A DNA stretch of 64,000 nt, from the NCBI RefSeq assembly GCF_017591425.1, contig NW_024465885.1:33798501-33862500 (forward strand), in the 5' to 3' direction. Under the pieces are notes generated by a model, which searched no databases, was not told where the DNA came from, and saw only the letters and a program-made list of their open reading frames with translations. The position numbers and the translations under genes are program-made. Position 1 is the first letter of the stretch. The number at the start of each line of letters is the position of its first letter. Shown one piece after another: positions 43,616 through 55,138 of this stretch. Source of the DNA: Ochotona curzoniae. Lineage: Eukaryota > Chordata > Mammalia > Lagomorpha > Ochotonidae.

Positions 43616-46600
43616 ATGCAAAATAAATGGTAGAGGATTTAAGTTTTGAGAAAATAAAATTATTATTTGAAAACATATTTTTAAAATTTATCCAGGTATT
43701 TGACAATGACTGCTAAAGCAGAAACCAATGTCTTAAAAATAATTGTTTCTGAAAAATATTCTCCATAAGAATGCTGCTATCCTCAACATTATGATATCAT
43801 TTGATTATAATTGTTTATTTTTTTCAGAAGTGCTGGTGAGCTTTTCCTCTTAATAATGTATCTAACCCATCAACTGGCTATTAGTAGCAATGAAATAAAT
43901 ACTAAAAAAAATCAAATTAAAAAAAAACACCTTTTTTCCAGTTAGATTTTGTAATTTGTTCACTCTGCATATTGACATATGAAAGCTCAATATTTATCTG
44001 ACCCCTGTTTCTACTGAAAATTAGCATCTATACCAGATTATTTGTGGCTAAACCTGGGAGGTAAGCCTTGATACCCCTGTCAAATAAAGCAAACATTTCC
44101 TGTATCTTTCTCTGTTTTCTCTACATTAACATTTTTCAACTATTGAGTCACCTTTTGCTCTTCTCCTTTACAATCTCTTGGAATTTTCCTGGCTGTTTAG
44201 CGGGTGTATTTAAGTTTTCTTGCCATGTGTTTCTGAAAGTCATCTGTCTTTATTTGAAGAGTAAAAATCATAATATTACTGCTTCTGAATTTCTTGGGTT
44301 GAATTAAATGGCTACTCTTGATTATAAAAAGGTTCACCCCTGCTTACATGTTTTGTGGAGAGATCATATTATGAAACAGAGTAAACAAATGAAGCCAAAA
44401 GGCACCAATACACCAGCACTAACCAGGATGCGCAGTGAACGTGAGGGCTGCGTAAATTGCTCCTACTCTCTAGTCCTCCCTACTCAGGTGTGAACTGAGA
44501 ACCTGCATGGTCAACAGCTGGGGGATTGAAGAAAATGCAAAATTTTTGAGTTTTATCCCAAAATTTCTCAGCATTTGCCTTCCACAGTTTCTCCAAGAGG
44601 AACACAGGCACCTTAAAGATGAAAAATCCCTGCTTTTTCTTCCTCTGTGCCTTCCTGGGTATGTGCTCCAATTTGTGCATTCAGCGTGTATGCATTTTTT
44701 AATGTGAAAATTAATTTTTTAAATGTATTAACTACATTTTTAATGGGAATAATTTTATAACAATTTTTGGGAAGCAGCAAAAGTGACCCTTTCAAACTTA
44801 AGTTAAAACTACTTATTTCTCCAATAGCTTCTATCCTAGTGAAAGCTAATGCCTTGGACACTTTTTGAACAATTTCACTTAAATCCCTCAACATTTTACA
44901 AAATATTTTGTCTGCTTATCCTAATAGGCTTTGCATTTCTTCAACTTTCAAAAAAAACCTGCTTTAGTATTTTTCCTTTTCTTCATATAGGTGAGCAGCT
45001 TGCATTCTCATTCAGTGAAGTCATTTCTCAGACATCATTTTTGCCGATGAATCTTATCTGGCTTCTCGCCTTTTTTTTCATCATCTGCTTTCATTAATGC
45101 TTTCTCTCCAAAACATTCAATACACTCATTCATTCATTCATTCATTAGTTGTTTGCTTAATAAAATGGCTGATTATGGCCTTTAAAAGTCAATAAAGATA
45201 CTGAATAGAATCCAGGTTTCAGTAAAGTGGTGTTTGAGATCAGGTGTAGGGGTACACATGAGAGGAAGGCAGCGGTCTTCCAGCTGCTTCCAGTAGTGGA
45301 GATATCGATCGGGCTCCTCTCCTTCTTTCTCCTCTTGTGAATAGAATGCCACTCCTTCAGGAGCTGCCTTTCTGCCTGCTATGGTTAAGAATGTCTTTGA
45401 CAGATACCACGGGGCATTGTGACTAATCCAGAAATCAATACATATTATAAACCTAGTCATTGTTAAAGATATTTCAAAGTGCAGATTACAAGGAATAGCC
45501 GGTTACTTGCTGGATCATGGGATAATAAGGTTGTGACTCAGAAACGCTCTGTAAACTGGTAAAAGGAAGATGAGCCTTTGAAGAAAATCGAAGGAAAAAA
45601 GAAAAGTGAACTTCCTGGGAGCATGCAATCCACGGCTGCATTAATCTTCATATTCAGTCTGCCTTCCCATGATGTGGTTACATAAGCCGGGGATTCTTTG
45701 ATTGAAGCTGGGTGATTTTTTTTTTTTCTCTCTGCTGGAGTTCTGACTAATATAGCTTCTCTGGAAGTACAGCTTTCGAAATGCTATTCAAAGCTAGATT
45801 GTGTTTTAGACGAGAATATACAGACCATACAGTTTAAGTTAATGCGTATGCAGAAAACAAATAAAGTGTAGAACATATAAGAATGTTACAGAAGATGAAG
45901 ATGCTATATATGACCAAATTTGCTGTTATGGATAATAAAGTAAAAAAATGATCATAGTATTATTTTCAGTGAGGTTCCCTAGTTTATTAAACTAATAAAT
46001 CTTCTTATTCAGTCTCTCATCTGAGAATTCTGTAACTTCTAATAAATAAATAGTTTTTTCAAAACAGTCTCAATATATGAGGTACTTATATTCTATGTAG
46101 AAGAGGTAGATGACCAAGATTTTTCTTTCTTCTAATTATCAAACTGTCAAGGTCAACCATGCTATTCAACTTCTTATGGTTATTGCCTAATTTCTAATCA
46201 TGATTTTCGAAGTGTTCCTCCATATTCTGCCTTAAGACTTGCCTCTTTCCTTTCATCCTACTGGTCAAATTGTCTTCTGAATAATCTTTCCCCGTTAGAA
46301 TTTTTTGAAAACTGTTTATGAATCTTTCTTCGATTATAAATGGCCCCTGTGGTCTTAACCATGAGCTGCCTGTAAGACTGTGACTGTGAGGGAAAGGAGG
46401 ACTCAGAAGAATATTTGTAGTGGTTTTGTCTGATGAGAAACTTGAATCACTCAAAATTAGAATATCAAGATAATGCAGTTAAAAGTATCCTAAAGCAGAA
46501 AAAATAAAAAAGGAGAAAAAAAAATCCCACACTGACCCAGAAGGGTCTACTGCTTACTAGGACACCTTCCTGAAAAAGGCTTCACTTCTAAGCCCAAAGG

Positions 46601-47004
46601 AAAATGCTATGCCCACAAGTCCCAGAGCTCTTCATAGCATGTTTATGTCCCTTTGTATAAGGTAGAGGGCATGTCATGAAACAGAGGACGTGGAATGTGG
46701 TCAGTAGGGGTTTTTAAATTTTGAACTCACAGATTACTTTCCAAACACTACACCAAACCCTATCATCAGGAAGAAATTTATAAATTTCGTATAAATCATA
46801 AGGAAAAATGGTCCCTCCCAGGCTCACAGGCAGAGTAGGGGGTCTCAATTTTGCTGGACGAAAGGAGAAAGTTTGTCTGGGCTTCTACCTATTCTGAGTC
46901 CATTCATGTTTGTTAATTGGAAAGCTTTTTCTAAGTTCAGAACTCATAATATTCTTGTCCTCAGACTTCCAATCATCTAATATTTATGTCTGTGAATAGT
47001 GTTG
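43616..47004. other. Long unique noncoding stretch
   Basis: About 3.4 kb with no clear SINE or L1. It contains a CATT repeat (45128-45147) and a 92-codon minus frame (45182-45460, see findings). Other frames are short. Confidence 0.55.
45128..45147. repeat. (CATT)5 microsatellite
   Basis: Five CATT units in tandem. Confidence 0.85.
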
Positions 47005-47660
47005 GCATTTATCCATGTCCCAAACAGACATCTTGGCTTTATCCTTGACATCATCCACTCATAAACAATCCATTAACAAATCATGAAGATTTGATCTCTT
47101 AAATAAAATCATCCTTGGCTGTCATCCACTGGGTTCCATCTTTAAGATCTTCATCGTGATCCAAACCGCTATGCTGTAATAACCTTCTAGCTGTGCACAT
47201 TCATATTAAGTTTCTTTTCCAGAGAAAGCATAGTTATTGTATTACAGCTGTAGATATAGCATCTTTTTTCTGCCTAGAAAATGTATTAGATTTCTTCATC
47301 TTGGAATAAAGTTTGAACATGTTAATCATGTGATAATCTCCTTGGTGATGTGTATCTGCATCATCTCTTTTTATCTGCATTCTTTTTATCCACAAAGCCA
47401 CAGAGTATCTCTCTATGACTGACATTAGACTTTAAGTTCCCAGTGGCTATCTTAATTCTGATATTTTGCACTTCTACCTTTTGTGACTTCTTTAAATACC
47501 TTCCTTCTTTACTTTTATGTCCATTTAATGTTTAATTCCCTTGAGAAAACCTTTTCTGAATAAAAAATTGTGACGTTGAATCTGGTTCCTCTTCTGTGTG
47601 TATCACATTTATAGAGTTGTTATGGTTCTCATTGAGTGGAGATCCGGTGATTCATTTTAT
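47005..47660 (+). mobile_element. L2 LINE fragment, plus strand
   Basis: CAGACATCTTGGCTTTATCC, GACATCATCCACTC and AACAATCCATTAACAAATCATG open the match. It continues with GATCCAAACCGC, TAACCTTCTAGCTG, TTCCCTTGAGAAAACCTTTTCTG and AAAAAATTGTGAC. This order follows the distal part of L2 ('aatccatcagcaaatcc', 'gcctcctaactgg', 'gaggccttccctgacc'). Ancient, diverged and noncoding. Confidence 0.6.
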
Positions 47661-48055
47661 AAAATATCCTATACTTGATGTTGATTATCTCTTAATTCAG
47701 CTGAAGGTAAAAATTGAAAAACATTAATACTTAAAAATAGAAATTTGTGTATGGAATGAAAATAAAAGTTGAATATTCACTAACAATGTTGCCTATGCAA
47801 ATATCCAGTTTTTTTAAATGATAGAGATCTAGAATTTCTTAGAATTACATGAAAAGCAATGTGAATAAACCTGCAATTATATAGGTAAAAAGCAACAAGT
47901 ATATCAGGAAATGTGAAAACAATGTACCCTTTAACAGAAGGTAATCGAGTGTCAATTTCAACCCTGAAGCAAGTTTTGTCATATGTAAGACACAAAATAA
48001 TGTATGAAGATATTTTTATCAATTTGTGGAAATCGGAACTAGTATGTAAGTGAGA
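47661..48055. other. Unique noncoding stretch
   Basis: AT-rich; a 97-codon minus frame covers much of it without a recognisable motif. Confidence 0.5.
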
Positions 48056-48290
48056 TGGGGGGTATGAGGTCACATAAAGTGCCTGTATTTCGTATCAGGA
48101 GGTCTGGGTTCTAGTCTTGGCTGTGCACGCTATTATGACTTCCTGTTAAAGCATACGCTGGTGGCAGGAGGGATGGCAGCAGAAATCCTTCTTGCTACCC
48201 ATATAGGAAACTCAGATATTTTGTTCCAGGCTGCAGCCGAGAACCAAAGCTGTACATTGAACCCCCAATAGATGGCATCCTAATAATGAC
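48056..48290 (+). mobile_element. Old CSINE fragment, plus strand
   Basis: AAAGTGCCTGTATTTCGTATCAGGAG, TCTGGGTTCTAGTCTTGGCTGTGC, GACTTCCTGTTAAAGC, ACCCATATAGGAAACTCAG and GGCTGCAGCCGAGAACC. The head and body order is C-element-like, strongly diverged, with the 3' end missing. Confidence 0.65.
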
Positions 48291-49010
48291 TTCAGACACC
48301 TAAAACATCGAATGTATATGATGCCTCTCAGAGGTACAGCTGATGAATTTTAAAAGCTTTGTTTTTGTTAAGCAGGTTCAGGTTGCTTGCAAATATTAGC
48401 GTTTCCAGTGTATCAGGAAGCATTCACTTTATTTTTTCCTCATATTCATCCTTTTAAAAAAATGTGTTTTTCCTTTTTTTTTCTTGATCTATCCTACTAC
48501 ATTTCTTATAGCAGAACTCATTGAGGGCAGGTGGTTGGTTACTGTAGCTTCCCACAAAAATATTATATTGTTTAAAGTGAGTGGAATTTGGGAGAGAAAG
48601 TGGAAGACAATGATGAACACTTGTGTAACAAGTGGAATAAGTACAGAACGCCCATTTATGTGATAACATATCCTGAACGAGTCAGTGAAAGCATCCATGG
48701 AAAGTTTTTTTTCCCCCTGAATCCCTTGATTATATATGTTAATTTTAGTTGGTGTAAGATAATGCCACAAATTTTTATCAGCCATGATAACCTTACTGAT
48801 TTTAAATAAAATAGATGACAGTTGATTTTAAATGCTTACACTCATTTCTCGTTTTAAAATCCCAACTGCTTAAGGTACTTTTATTGTTTATTGTTTCACT
48901 AGATTCCTAATTAATGATGCCCAATGTGCATGTAGACAGCTCCCACTTTGTATTGTAGTAGAGGCTTGTTAAAAGGTTGGTTCAGTATGAAACTCTGCAA
49001 ACAGCTCAAT
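48291..49010. other. Unique noncoding stretch
   Basis: No repeat recognised. The 98-codon minus frame (48489-48785) has no recognisable motif. Confidence 0.5.
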
Positions 49011-49014
49011 TTTT

Positions 49015-49351
49015 TTTCCTTTTTTTAAAGATGTATTTATTTTTATTGGAAAGGCAGATATACAGAGAGGAGGAGAGACAGAGAGGAAGATCTCCCCTCC
49101 GATGGTTCATTCCCCAGGTGGTCACAACGGCTGGTGCTGAGCCAATCCGAAGCCAGGAGCCAGAAGCTCTTCCAGGTCTCCCATGTGGGTGTAGGGTGCC
49201 AGGGCTTTGGGTCGTCCTCAATTGCTTTCCCAGGCCACAAGCAGGGAGCTGGATGGAAAGTGGGGCTGCCAGGATTAGAACCCATGCCGATATGGGATCC
49301 CAGCACATGCAAGAGGAGGACTTTAACCACTAGGCTCTCTCACACAGGGCC
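49015..49351 (-). mobile_element. CSINE, minus strand, full-length
   Basis: TTTTTTTAAAGATGTATTTATTTTTATTGG, ATACAGAGAGGAGGAG, GATCTCCCCTCCGATGG, AAGCCAGGAGCCAGAAGC, CCAGGCCACAAGCAGG and an inverted head ending ACACAGGGCCC. Frames of 118, 100 and 95 codons here are SINE shadows. Confidence 0.95.
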
Positions 49352-50430
49352 CTCAAAAAATTTTATAGTTGGGCTTTAATGTTTAGGATTTTTCTTTTCA
49401 AAACACTAAAGCCCTTCTTATTCATGGTTATAGATGCACATGTGAAAGTAGCATTTATTAAATATAGTAAAAAAATAGTTGGCAGATTGAGAAATTAAAA
49501 ATTTTCTTTGTAAGATTTTGTGAAAAACAACTTAAATAGATCTTCCCTTCTGTTTCTATAATTTATTAGCATAGTATCTTAAAACAAATATCTATTTTGG
49601 CCCCTTTCAATTATAATTGTTTCTGAGATTGAATTAGCTAGCCCCCAGCATTATACTCTTGGTATTTTTAACATTATGAGATATCTCCAAAAGTTCTATT
49701 AGTATGTGTGTGTGTGTGTTGTGTTGTCACGGTTTGATTTTTGTTTTCCACATTATTTGCCTCTGATATAACTGCAGCCTCTATTGTTGAACATTTCTTC
49801 ATGTACGGCAATGCCTGCATAAGGAACTGCCCTGTTCTCATATATGTAGCTCCTCTGGTTTCATGGTGTTGTGACTTCTAAGTCAGGTACTTCTTTCGTA
49901 ACACCATATAAATATTTTTAAATATAAATATACATATGTTTATATAGGATTCAAATTTCAGATAAAAATACTTAATCTTTAGATTCTTGAACTTTCCTTT
50001 TTGTTGATTAATCTCCTCTTTCATTGTCCATTTTTATTTAGATAGCATGTGGTCAGAGAGGTGATAAAGCTACTTGCTTAGCTTGTTGTGTGTGGTCTGA
50101 GTACACAATGTGTATTCAGTGTGTCGATGTATTGCTATGTGACCAATGACAGTCAGACTGAAAAAAAGTGATGCAGTTTAGCACTGTTGATGATAGGCAG
50201 GTGTTAGTGCACTGCAGCAGTAACATTGAAATTTGTATTTTCTGAACTGTAATCAATACACCATAGCAGCTAAACCTTAAAACGTGTTGTAGAAGTTGCC
50301 ATTATTTCAGTAATGGTGGCAACTGAAATTCCTGTGTTTGGGATCTGTATAAGTTAACTGTCCCTTGCATTTTTATTATTGGCTTCAAATACTGATGATA
50401 ATAAATGTGTGGATACATACTGATCATTGT
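49352..50430. other. Unique noncoding stretch
   Basis: AT-rich with a GT run at 49704-49725. Nothing else recognised. Confidence 0.55.
49704..49725. repeat. GT microsatellite
   Basis: A short uninterrupted TG run. Confidence 0.85.
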
Positions 50431-50440
50431 TTTATGTTTC

Positions 50441-50545
50441 AGAGTGTCGTGTTGTCATCAGTGAGGAGAACCTTTGGCAGCTGCAGGCCTGCCAAAGCTG
50501 TGCTCTACGGAGAGCTCTGTAGGCCCAGAAACACTTCTTGTTTTA
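50441..50545 (+). other. GC-rich island behind a splice-acceptor-like junction, with hairpins
   Basis: ATTGTTTTATGTTTCAG precedes a GC-rich block starting at 50441. In the block CTTTGGCAG (50472-50480) and CTGCCAAAG (50489-50497) form a perfect 9 bp stem with an 8-base loop, followed by GCTCT-ACGG-AGAGC (50502-50515). A noncoding-RNA exon or a relic of an unrecognised repeat are both possible. Nothing matches an RNA family I know. Confidence 0.35.
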
Positions 50546-50690
50546 CCATACTTTCTAGAATTTCTTTACTCTGATCAGATATAAGAAGGTGACTAACAAG
50601 CCAAATTTAAAAATGTAGAATTGATGATCATAAATATGATTATGGATTGTCTGGAAATTGTGACAGGTTTACATTGCATTTTTTTTTCGC

Positions 50691-50790
50691 AGAGAGGCGT
50701 CTCAGGCCTGCTTTCAGCTGAGCGTCTGGTGGGGTTGCCCCACGGAGAGAGGAGAAGCACGCGTCTTCTCTTCAGAGTTCAGCTACACAG
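50691..50790 (+). other. Second GC-rich island behind a splice-acceptor-like junction
   Basis: A polypyrimidine run TTTTTTTTCGCAG precedes a CpG-rich block of about 100 bp. It holds three short stems: CTCAG/CTGAG (50701-50722), TGGGG/CCCCA (50730-50742) and GAGAAG/CTTCTC (50752-50770). It shares the CAGGCCTG and ACGGAGAG words with the island at 50441. No donor site is obvious at its end. Confidence 0.35.
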
Positions 50791-50799
50791 TTTAATTAT

Positions 50800-51602
50800 T
50801 CTAAGATCCTGGTCTTGGCACTTCTTCATCCAAAATTACTTTAACTTTACCAGGAAGACACCGATAGTTTAAATGTAAATAAGTTCAGATTAAATGTCAA
50901 GTATTTTGACATTTTTCTGACATTTAGCTGCGGAGTATGTATTAGCATTGTTGAATGCTGATCAATATATAAACAACGCTAGTCATGCCCTGTCTCAAAA
51001 TGTTCAGTGCTTCAAAACATTCCTATTACTTGCCAAGCAGGGCCAGTCACTCTTTCCAGGTAGATTTTGTAAGAAGATAAGAGCACTTTCTCTTTGCGTC
51101 AGCCAGAGCAAAGCATGCACCCCTGTGAGGACCTGCAGCCTGCTGACAGTGTTAAGCACAGCCAGATCACATCATCAACGTGTTTGTACTGATCTTGGAG
51201 AAGCTCACTGTCAAGAGCGTGTTTTGTTGTTTTGTTGGTTTACTTCTCTCTGTGACCTGTGTTTTCTGCTGCACCCTTACCATCCCATACATATGTACAT
51301 ATGTATCTTTATTATTTCTTTCATATTAAAAAATGGGTTTTTGATTGTGGCTAAATCAAGGAAGCTATTTTCTCAGCCAACTCAGAAATTATTATTCCAA
51401 GTTATTATCAGTGTTCAGAGCAATCATCTATAAACAAGTGGAAGTTTATATATAAGCGTTCAGATCCCATATATGTATGTGGTATGAATTTTCTCTTCCA
51501 GTGCCAGGTAATTGTTCTCTGAACTGTTCTAGGCTAATTGAATGAGAGATTTAAATTTAGGACATCTTTTAAAAGAGATTTTGGTGCAGTAAATCACTAC
51601 TG
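50800..51602. other. Unique stretch with a 161-codon frame
   Basis: Moderately GC-rich between 51000 and 51230. The plus frame at 50948-51433 is the longest outside repeats here but has no recognisable domain and a composition (Cys-, Leu- and Phe-rich) typical of chance frames. Confidence 0.45.
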
Positions 51603-51618
51603 AAATTGTTATTTTTAA

Positions 51619-51900
51619 GTATTTATTTTGATTTGAGAGCTGATGCTTTTCAGACAGAGAAGGAAAGAGAGATATGTCTTCCAGTTGCGGGTTCACTCTC
51701 CAAATGGCTGCAACAGCTTGAACTGAGTTTATCTGAAGCCAGGAGCCAGCGGCTCCTTGTGGGTCTCCCATGTGGATGCTGAGCCCAAGGACCTACACCA
51801 CCCTCTGCTGTTCTCCCAAGTGATAATCAAGGAGCTGGGTCAGAGGTGGAGCAGCCACTGCTCGTGTGAGATGCTAGTACGCTACCTTGCAGGTCCCAAG
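51619..51900 (-). mobile_element. CSINE, minus strand, old, with TSD
   Basis: GTATTTATTTTGATTTGAGAGC, GGGTTCACTCTCCAAATGG, AAGCCAGGAGCCAGCGGC and GGTGGAGCAGCCACTGC blocks. The flanks AAATTGTTATTTTTAA (51603-51618) and AATTTGTTATTTTTAA (51901-51916) differ at one position. The tRNA-like head is degraded. Confidence 0.9.
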
Positions 51901-51930
51901 AATTTGTTATTTTTAAAGATTTATTTATTT

Positions 51931-52263
51931 TGGGCCCGGCGCGGTGGCGCAAGTGGTTAAAGGTCCTCGCCTAGCACGCCCGGGATCCCATATGGGCGCC
52001 AGTTCTAATCCCGGCAGCCCCGCTTCCCTTCCAGCTCCCTGCCTGTGGCCCGGGAAAGCAGATGAGGACGGCCCAAAGCTTTGGGAACCTGCACCCACGT
52101 GGGAGACCCGGAAGAGGCTCCTGGTTTCGGACTGGCATAGTATCGGCCCGTTGCGCTCACTTGGGGAGTGAATCATGGGACAGAAGATCTTCCTCTCTGT
52201 CTCTCCTCTCTGTATATCCGCCTTTCCAATGAAAAAATAATAAAAATAAATCTAAAAAAAAAA
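51931..52263 (+). mobile_element. CSINE, plus strand, youngest-looking copy
   Basis: GGGCCCGGCGCGGTGGCGCAAG head, GATCCCATATGGGCGCC, GGGAAAGCAGATGAGG, GTGGGAGACCCGGAAG and GGGGAGTGAATCATGGG blocks, and an AATAATAAAAATAAATCT tail with a long A run. The TSD AAAGATTTATTTATTTT is perfect (51914-51930 and 52264-52280). It keeps many CpGs. The target is the T-rich tail of a minus-strand CSINE. Confidence 0.97.
51945..52011 (+). promoter_or_regulatory. RNA polymerase III A and B boxes of the young CSINE
   Basis: TGGCGCAAGTGG (51945-51956) fits the tRNA A-box pattern TRGCNNAGYGG with one extra base, and AGTTCTAATCC (52001-52011) resembles the B-box GGTTCGANTCC with two or three changes. Their spacing of about 45 bp is tRNA-like. 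They are the internal promoter expected of a tRNA-derived SINE; activity is not shown. Confidence 0.6.
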
Positions 52264-52603
52264 AAAGATTTATTTATTTTTATTGCAAAGTCAGATATAC
52301 AGAGAGGAGGAGAGACAGAGAGGAAGATCATCCATTTGTTGATTCACTCCCCAAATAGCCAAAGCAGCCAGAGCTGAGCCAATCCGAAGCCAGGACTCCG
52401 AGCCTCTTCTGAGTCTCCCATGTGGGTGCAGGATCCCAAGGCTTTGGACTGTGCTAGACTGTTTTGCCAGGCCACAAGCAGGGAGCTGGATGGGAAGCAG
52501 GGCCATCAGGATTAGAACTGGTGCTCATATGGGATCCTGGCATATTCAAGAGGAGGATTTTAGCTGCTAGGCTACTGCGCCAGGTCCCCATTTTTTTTTT
52601 TTT

Positions 52604-53090
52604 AGTAAGTTTAATTTGCTTATTTGTAGAAACGTTTCATTAGCAAGTAATGATTGTACATTTTTTTGTGGGATATGATGCAGTATTTCAACAAGTGGAG
52701 TAAATGAATCTAGCCAGGCAACTAGATTTTTCCATTTCCTTCTGTGTGCGTGCAGCCTATCAGTACCTCTCTTGGTTTTTCAGTGTATAACACTCTTGCG
52801 AGCTGCAGATGCTCTGTCCTTCTGTTCCTCTGTGGAATACTAGGATTTACTGTGTTGATCCTACTATGTTTGGATGCCTGTTATTCCACCCTGTATCTCT
52901 CTGTCAGCGCTTTCCTGCTGTTGGGCTGTCTGGACAATAGGATGCTGGGACTTTCTACCATGGTCTGTTCCTACAATGTCATGATACCCTTAAATAGAAG
53001 CATGATGGACTGGTGACTGTTGTTGAAGGACTATACTATTATGATAATACAAGAAGAAGGGGAAATTCTTGAGCCTATGGAACTTTATTA
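52604..53090 (+). mobile_element. L1 3'UTR fragment, plus strand
   Basis: GATTGTACATTTTTTTGTGGGATATGATGCAG and TCAACAAGTGGAGTAAATG follow a known L1M-type 3'UTR block ('ttgtatatatttatggggtac...gatgttttg'). Downstream come TGTGTTGATCCTACTATG and a 3'-end-like GACTGTTGTTGAAGGACTATACTATTATG, CTTGAGCCTATGGAAC. The 90-codon frame here is incidental. Confidence 0.55.
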
Positions 53091-54772
53091 AGCAAAATTA
53101 AAACATTGAATTGAGCTATCTTTAGTGGTGTTAGCATTTTGTCAGTACATGTGTGTTTTTTTCCAAATTTTATTTGATCTGCACTGTTGCAAATTCATGA
53201 TCTGGAATAATTATCTCTCAAAATACAGGCTTCTAATGTTATTTTAATCTTTTATTTTCTCAGTGTCACTGCTTATAATCATAGAATATGTATTTCATAA
53301 ATAACTATAGTAACTTTCATCCTGGTCAAGGAAAAAAACAAGGGTTGTATTAGTTTTTTTTAAATTTGCATTTTGTTTCATTCTGAAATGTTTCCTTCCA
53401 GTGTTGTTGTTATGCTTCTAACATAATTCATTTTACTTAATGTTACAAGCCCATATAAGTCATCTGTCAAAACTGTGATAGTCTTTGTCCAGTGCTTTTC
53501 TGAAGACTGACTACAAATTATGAATTGAATTTGGATGTGTTATAACAGCAATAAATAGGATTGTTCAGCGTGACCTCCACGGCCTAAATTTATACTGGTT
53601 ATAATTAATCAAATTATCCTGACCAGGTGTGCATTTGCCATGGTTCCTAACCATGTTTCCATAGATGTAATTGCAGAGCAGATGTTACATTTTGTTACCC
53701 TTTATTCACCTTCTATTGCTCATTGTAGAGAGCATTATGTGATTTAAATGTCCATTTGATGAACTATTAATGTTCCATTAATATAATACAGTATTAATGC
53801 ATCTGGTGATTTTTATGTTCATAACTGAAATCAAGTAATTTACTTTTGATGTATGCTTAAACTTGAAATTATATTTACCAAATAATGGGGGAGGAATTTG
53901 TGTAAAATAAATAATTTTAAAGCTTTTAGACCATTAAGATAAACATTTTTTAAAATTTCCTTTTTTTTTTTTAGTCACTGGAAGGAGGAAATGAGTATCT
54001 CTACATAAATATTTAGCCAAAGTAAGAGGTATCATAATCAACAAAGAAATTTTATTCCCAACGTGAGCATTGGGGTCTAGAATAAAAAGGACTTATTGAA
54101 TATTTAGCCAAACATAGAATGTTCCTTATGTAAAAATAAAGAAAGACTTGAGATATCTATCATTTAATAGAAAAGTGGCACGATATCATATGCAATTCAT
54201 TATTTAGCTTTACATAATTGAAACAGCTAAGAGCAAATAATATCCTTTTTTAAAAAATAATAGCCTTTCATTTTTAATTCTAATTCTAAGTAACTTTTAT
54301 GTTGTAAAATATATTCATTTCCATGTATGATTGAAGGAATAAAAGAAGTATGGCTCTACAATTTGAAAACAAACATACAGATGTGATTCTAAGTTTCTTG
54401 AGACGACTACTTACTTCATCGTTTTTATTACAGTAAAAACGTAAAACAGTGTGTTTTGCTTTGGTTATTAATTTTAAAAATATTTATTTTATATTTACAG
54501 TAACAAAATATTTTCTCTTGTGTGAGTATTGAAACCCTTAGCTTTTTCACATACTTACAGGTGAGAAGGAATACTTGTACAGTATTAATATTATTCAATA
54601 ACTGCTTTAATGTATAATATTAAAGTTTATTTAAATGTATTTTAAATGAAGCAAATTTGACTAGAATTATAACCCTAATTTTTCATAAGCAAAATATAAA
54701 CCTTTGTCAGTGACATTGCACCTATATTAACATAAATTACAGAAACATTTACATAATCATAATAATGTTGTA
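53091..54772. other. Unique AT-rich noncoding stretch
   Basis: About 1.7 kb with no open frame above 60 codons and no recognised element. Confidence 0.6.
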
Positions 54773-54787
54773 ATATAGAGAGGTTTG

Positions 54788-55123
54788 GGTCCCGGTGGCG
54801 TGGCCTAGCAGCTAAAGTCCTCGCCTTGAACGTCCCGGGATCCCATATGGACGCTGGTTCTGATCCCGGCAGCTCCACTTCCCATCCAGCTCTCTGCTTG
54901 TGGCCTGAGAAAGCAGTCGAGGACGACCGAAATCTTTGGGACCCTGCACCCATGTGGGAAACCTGGAAGAATTTTCTGGTTCCCAGCTTCAGATCGGCAC
55001 AGCACCAGCCATTGCACTTACTTGGGGAGTGAATCATCAGATGGAAGATCTTCCTCTTTGTCTCTCCTCCTCTCTGTATATCTGACTTTGTAATAAAATA
55101 AATACATCTTTGAAAAGAAATAT
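54788..55123 (+). mobile_element. CSINE, plus strand, full-length, 15 bp TSD
   Basis: GGTCCCGGTGGCGTGGCCTAGCAGC head, CCCGGGATCCCATATGG, GAAAGCAGTCGAGGACG, CTTGGGGAGTGAATCATCAG and a TAATAAAATAAATACATCTTTG tail. The TSD ATATAGAGAGGTTTG is perfect (54773-54787 and 55124-55138). The 165-codon minus frame across it is a SINE shadow. Confidence 0.97.
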
Positions 55124-55138
55124 ATATAGAGAGGTTTG

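Larger units (their letters stand above)
51917..52589 (-). mobile_element. CSINE, minus strand, split in its A-tail by a younger CSINE
   Basis: The inverted tail AGATTTATTTATTTT occurs at 51916-51930 and again at 52266-52280, after which the body continues (TATTGCAAAGTCAG, ATACAGAGAGGAGGAG, CCCATATGGGATCC by inversion) to the head CTACTGCGCCAGGTCCC. Removing 51931-52263 restores one continuous element. Confidence 0.9.

Noticed and set aside
45128..45180. L2 3' end next to the CATT repeat
   Set aside because: Only the ATTCATT run matches and it is simple sequence; too little to call.
51931..52263. A tRNA gene, suggested by A- and B-box-like motifs
   Set aside because: The motifs belong to the head of a CSINE. 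No cloverleaf closes and the element has a SINE body and TSD.
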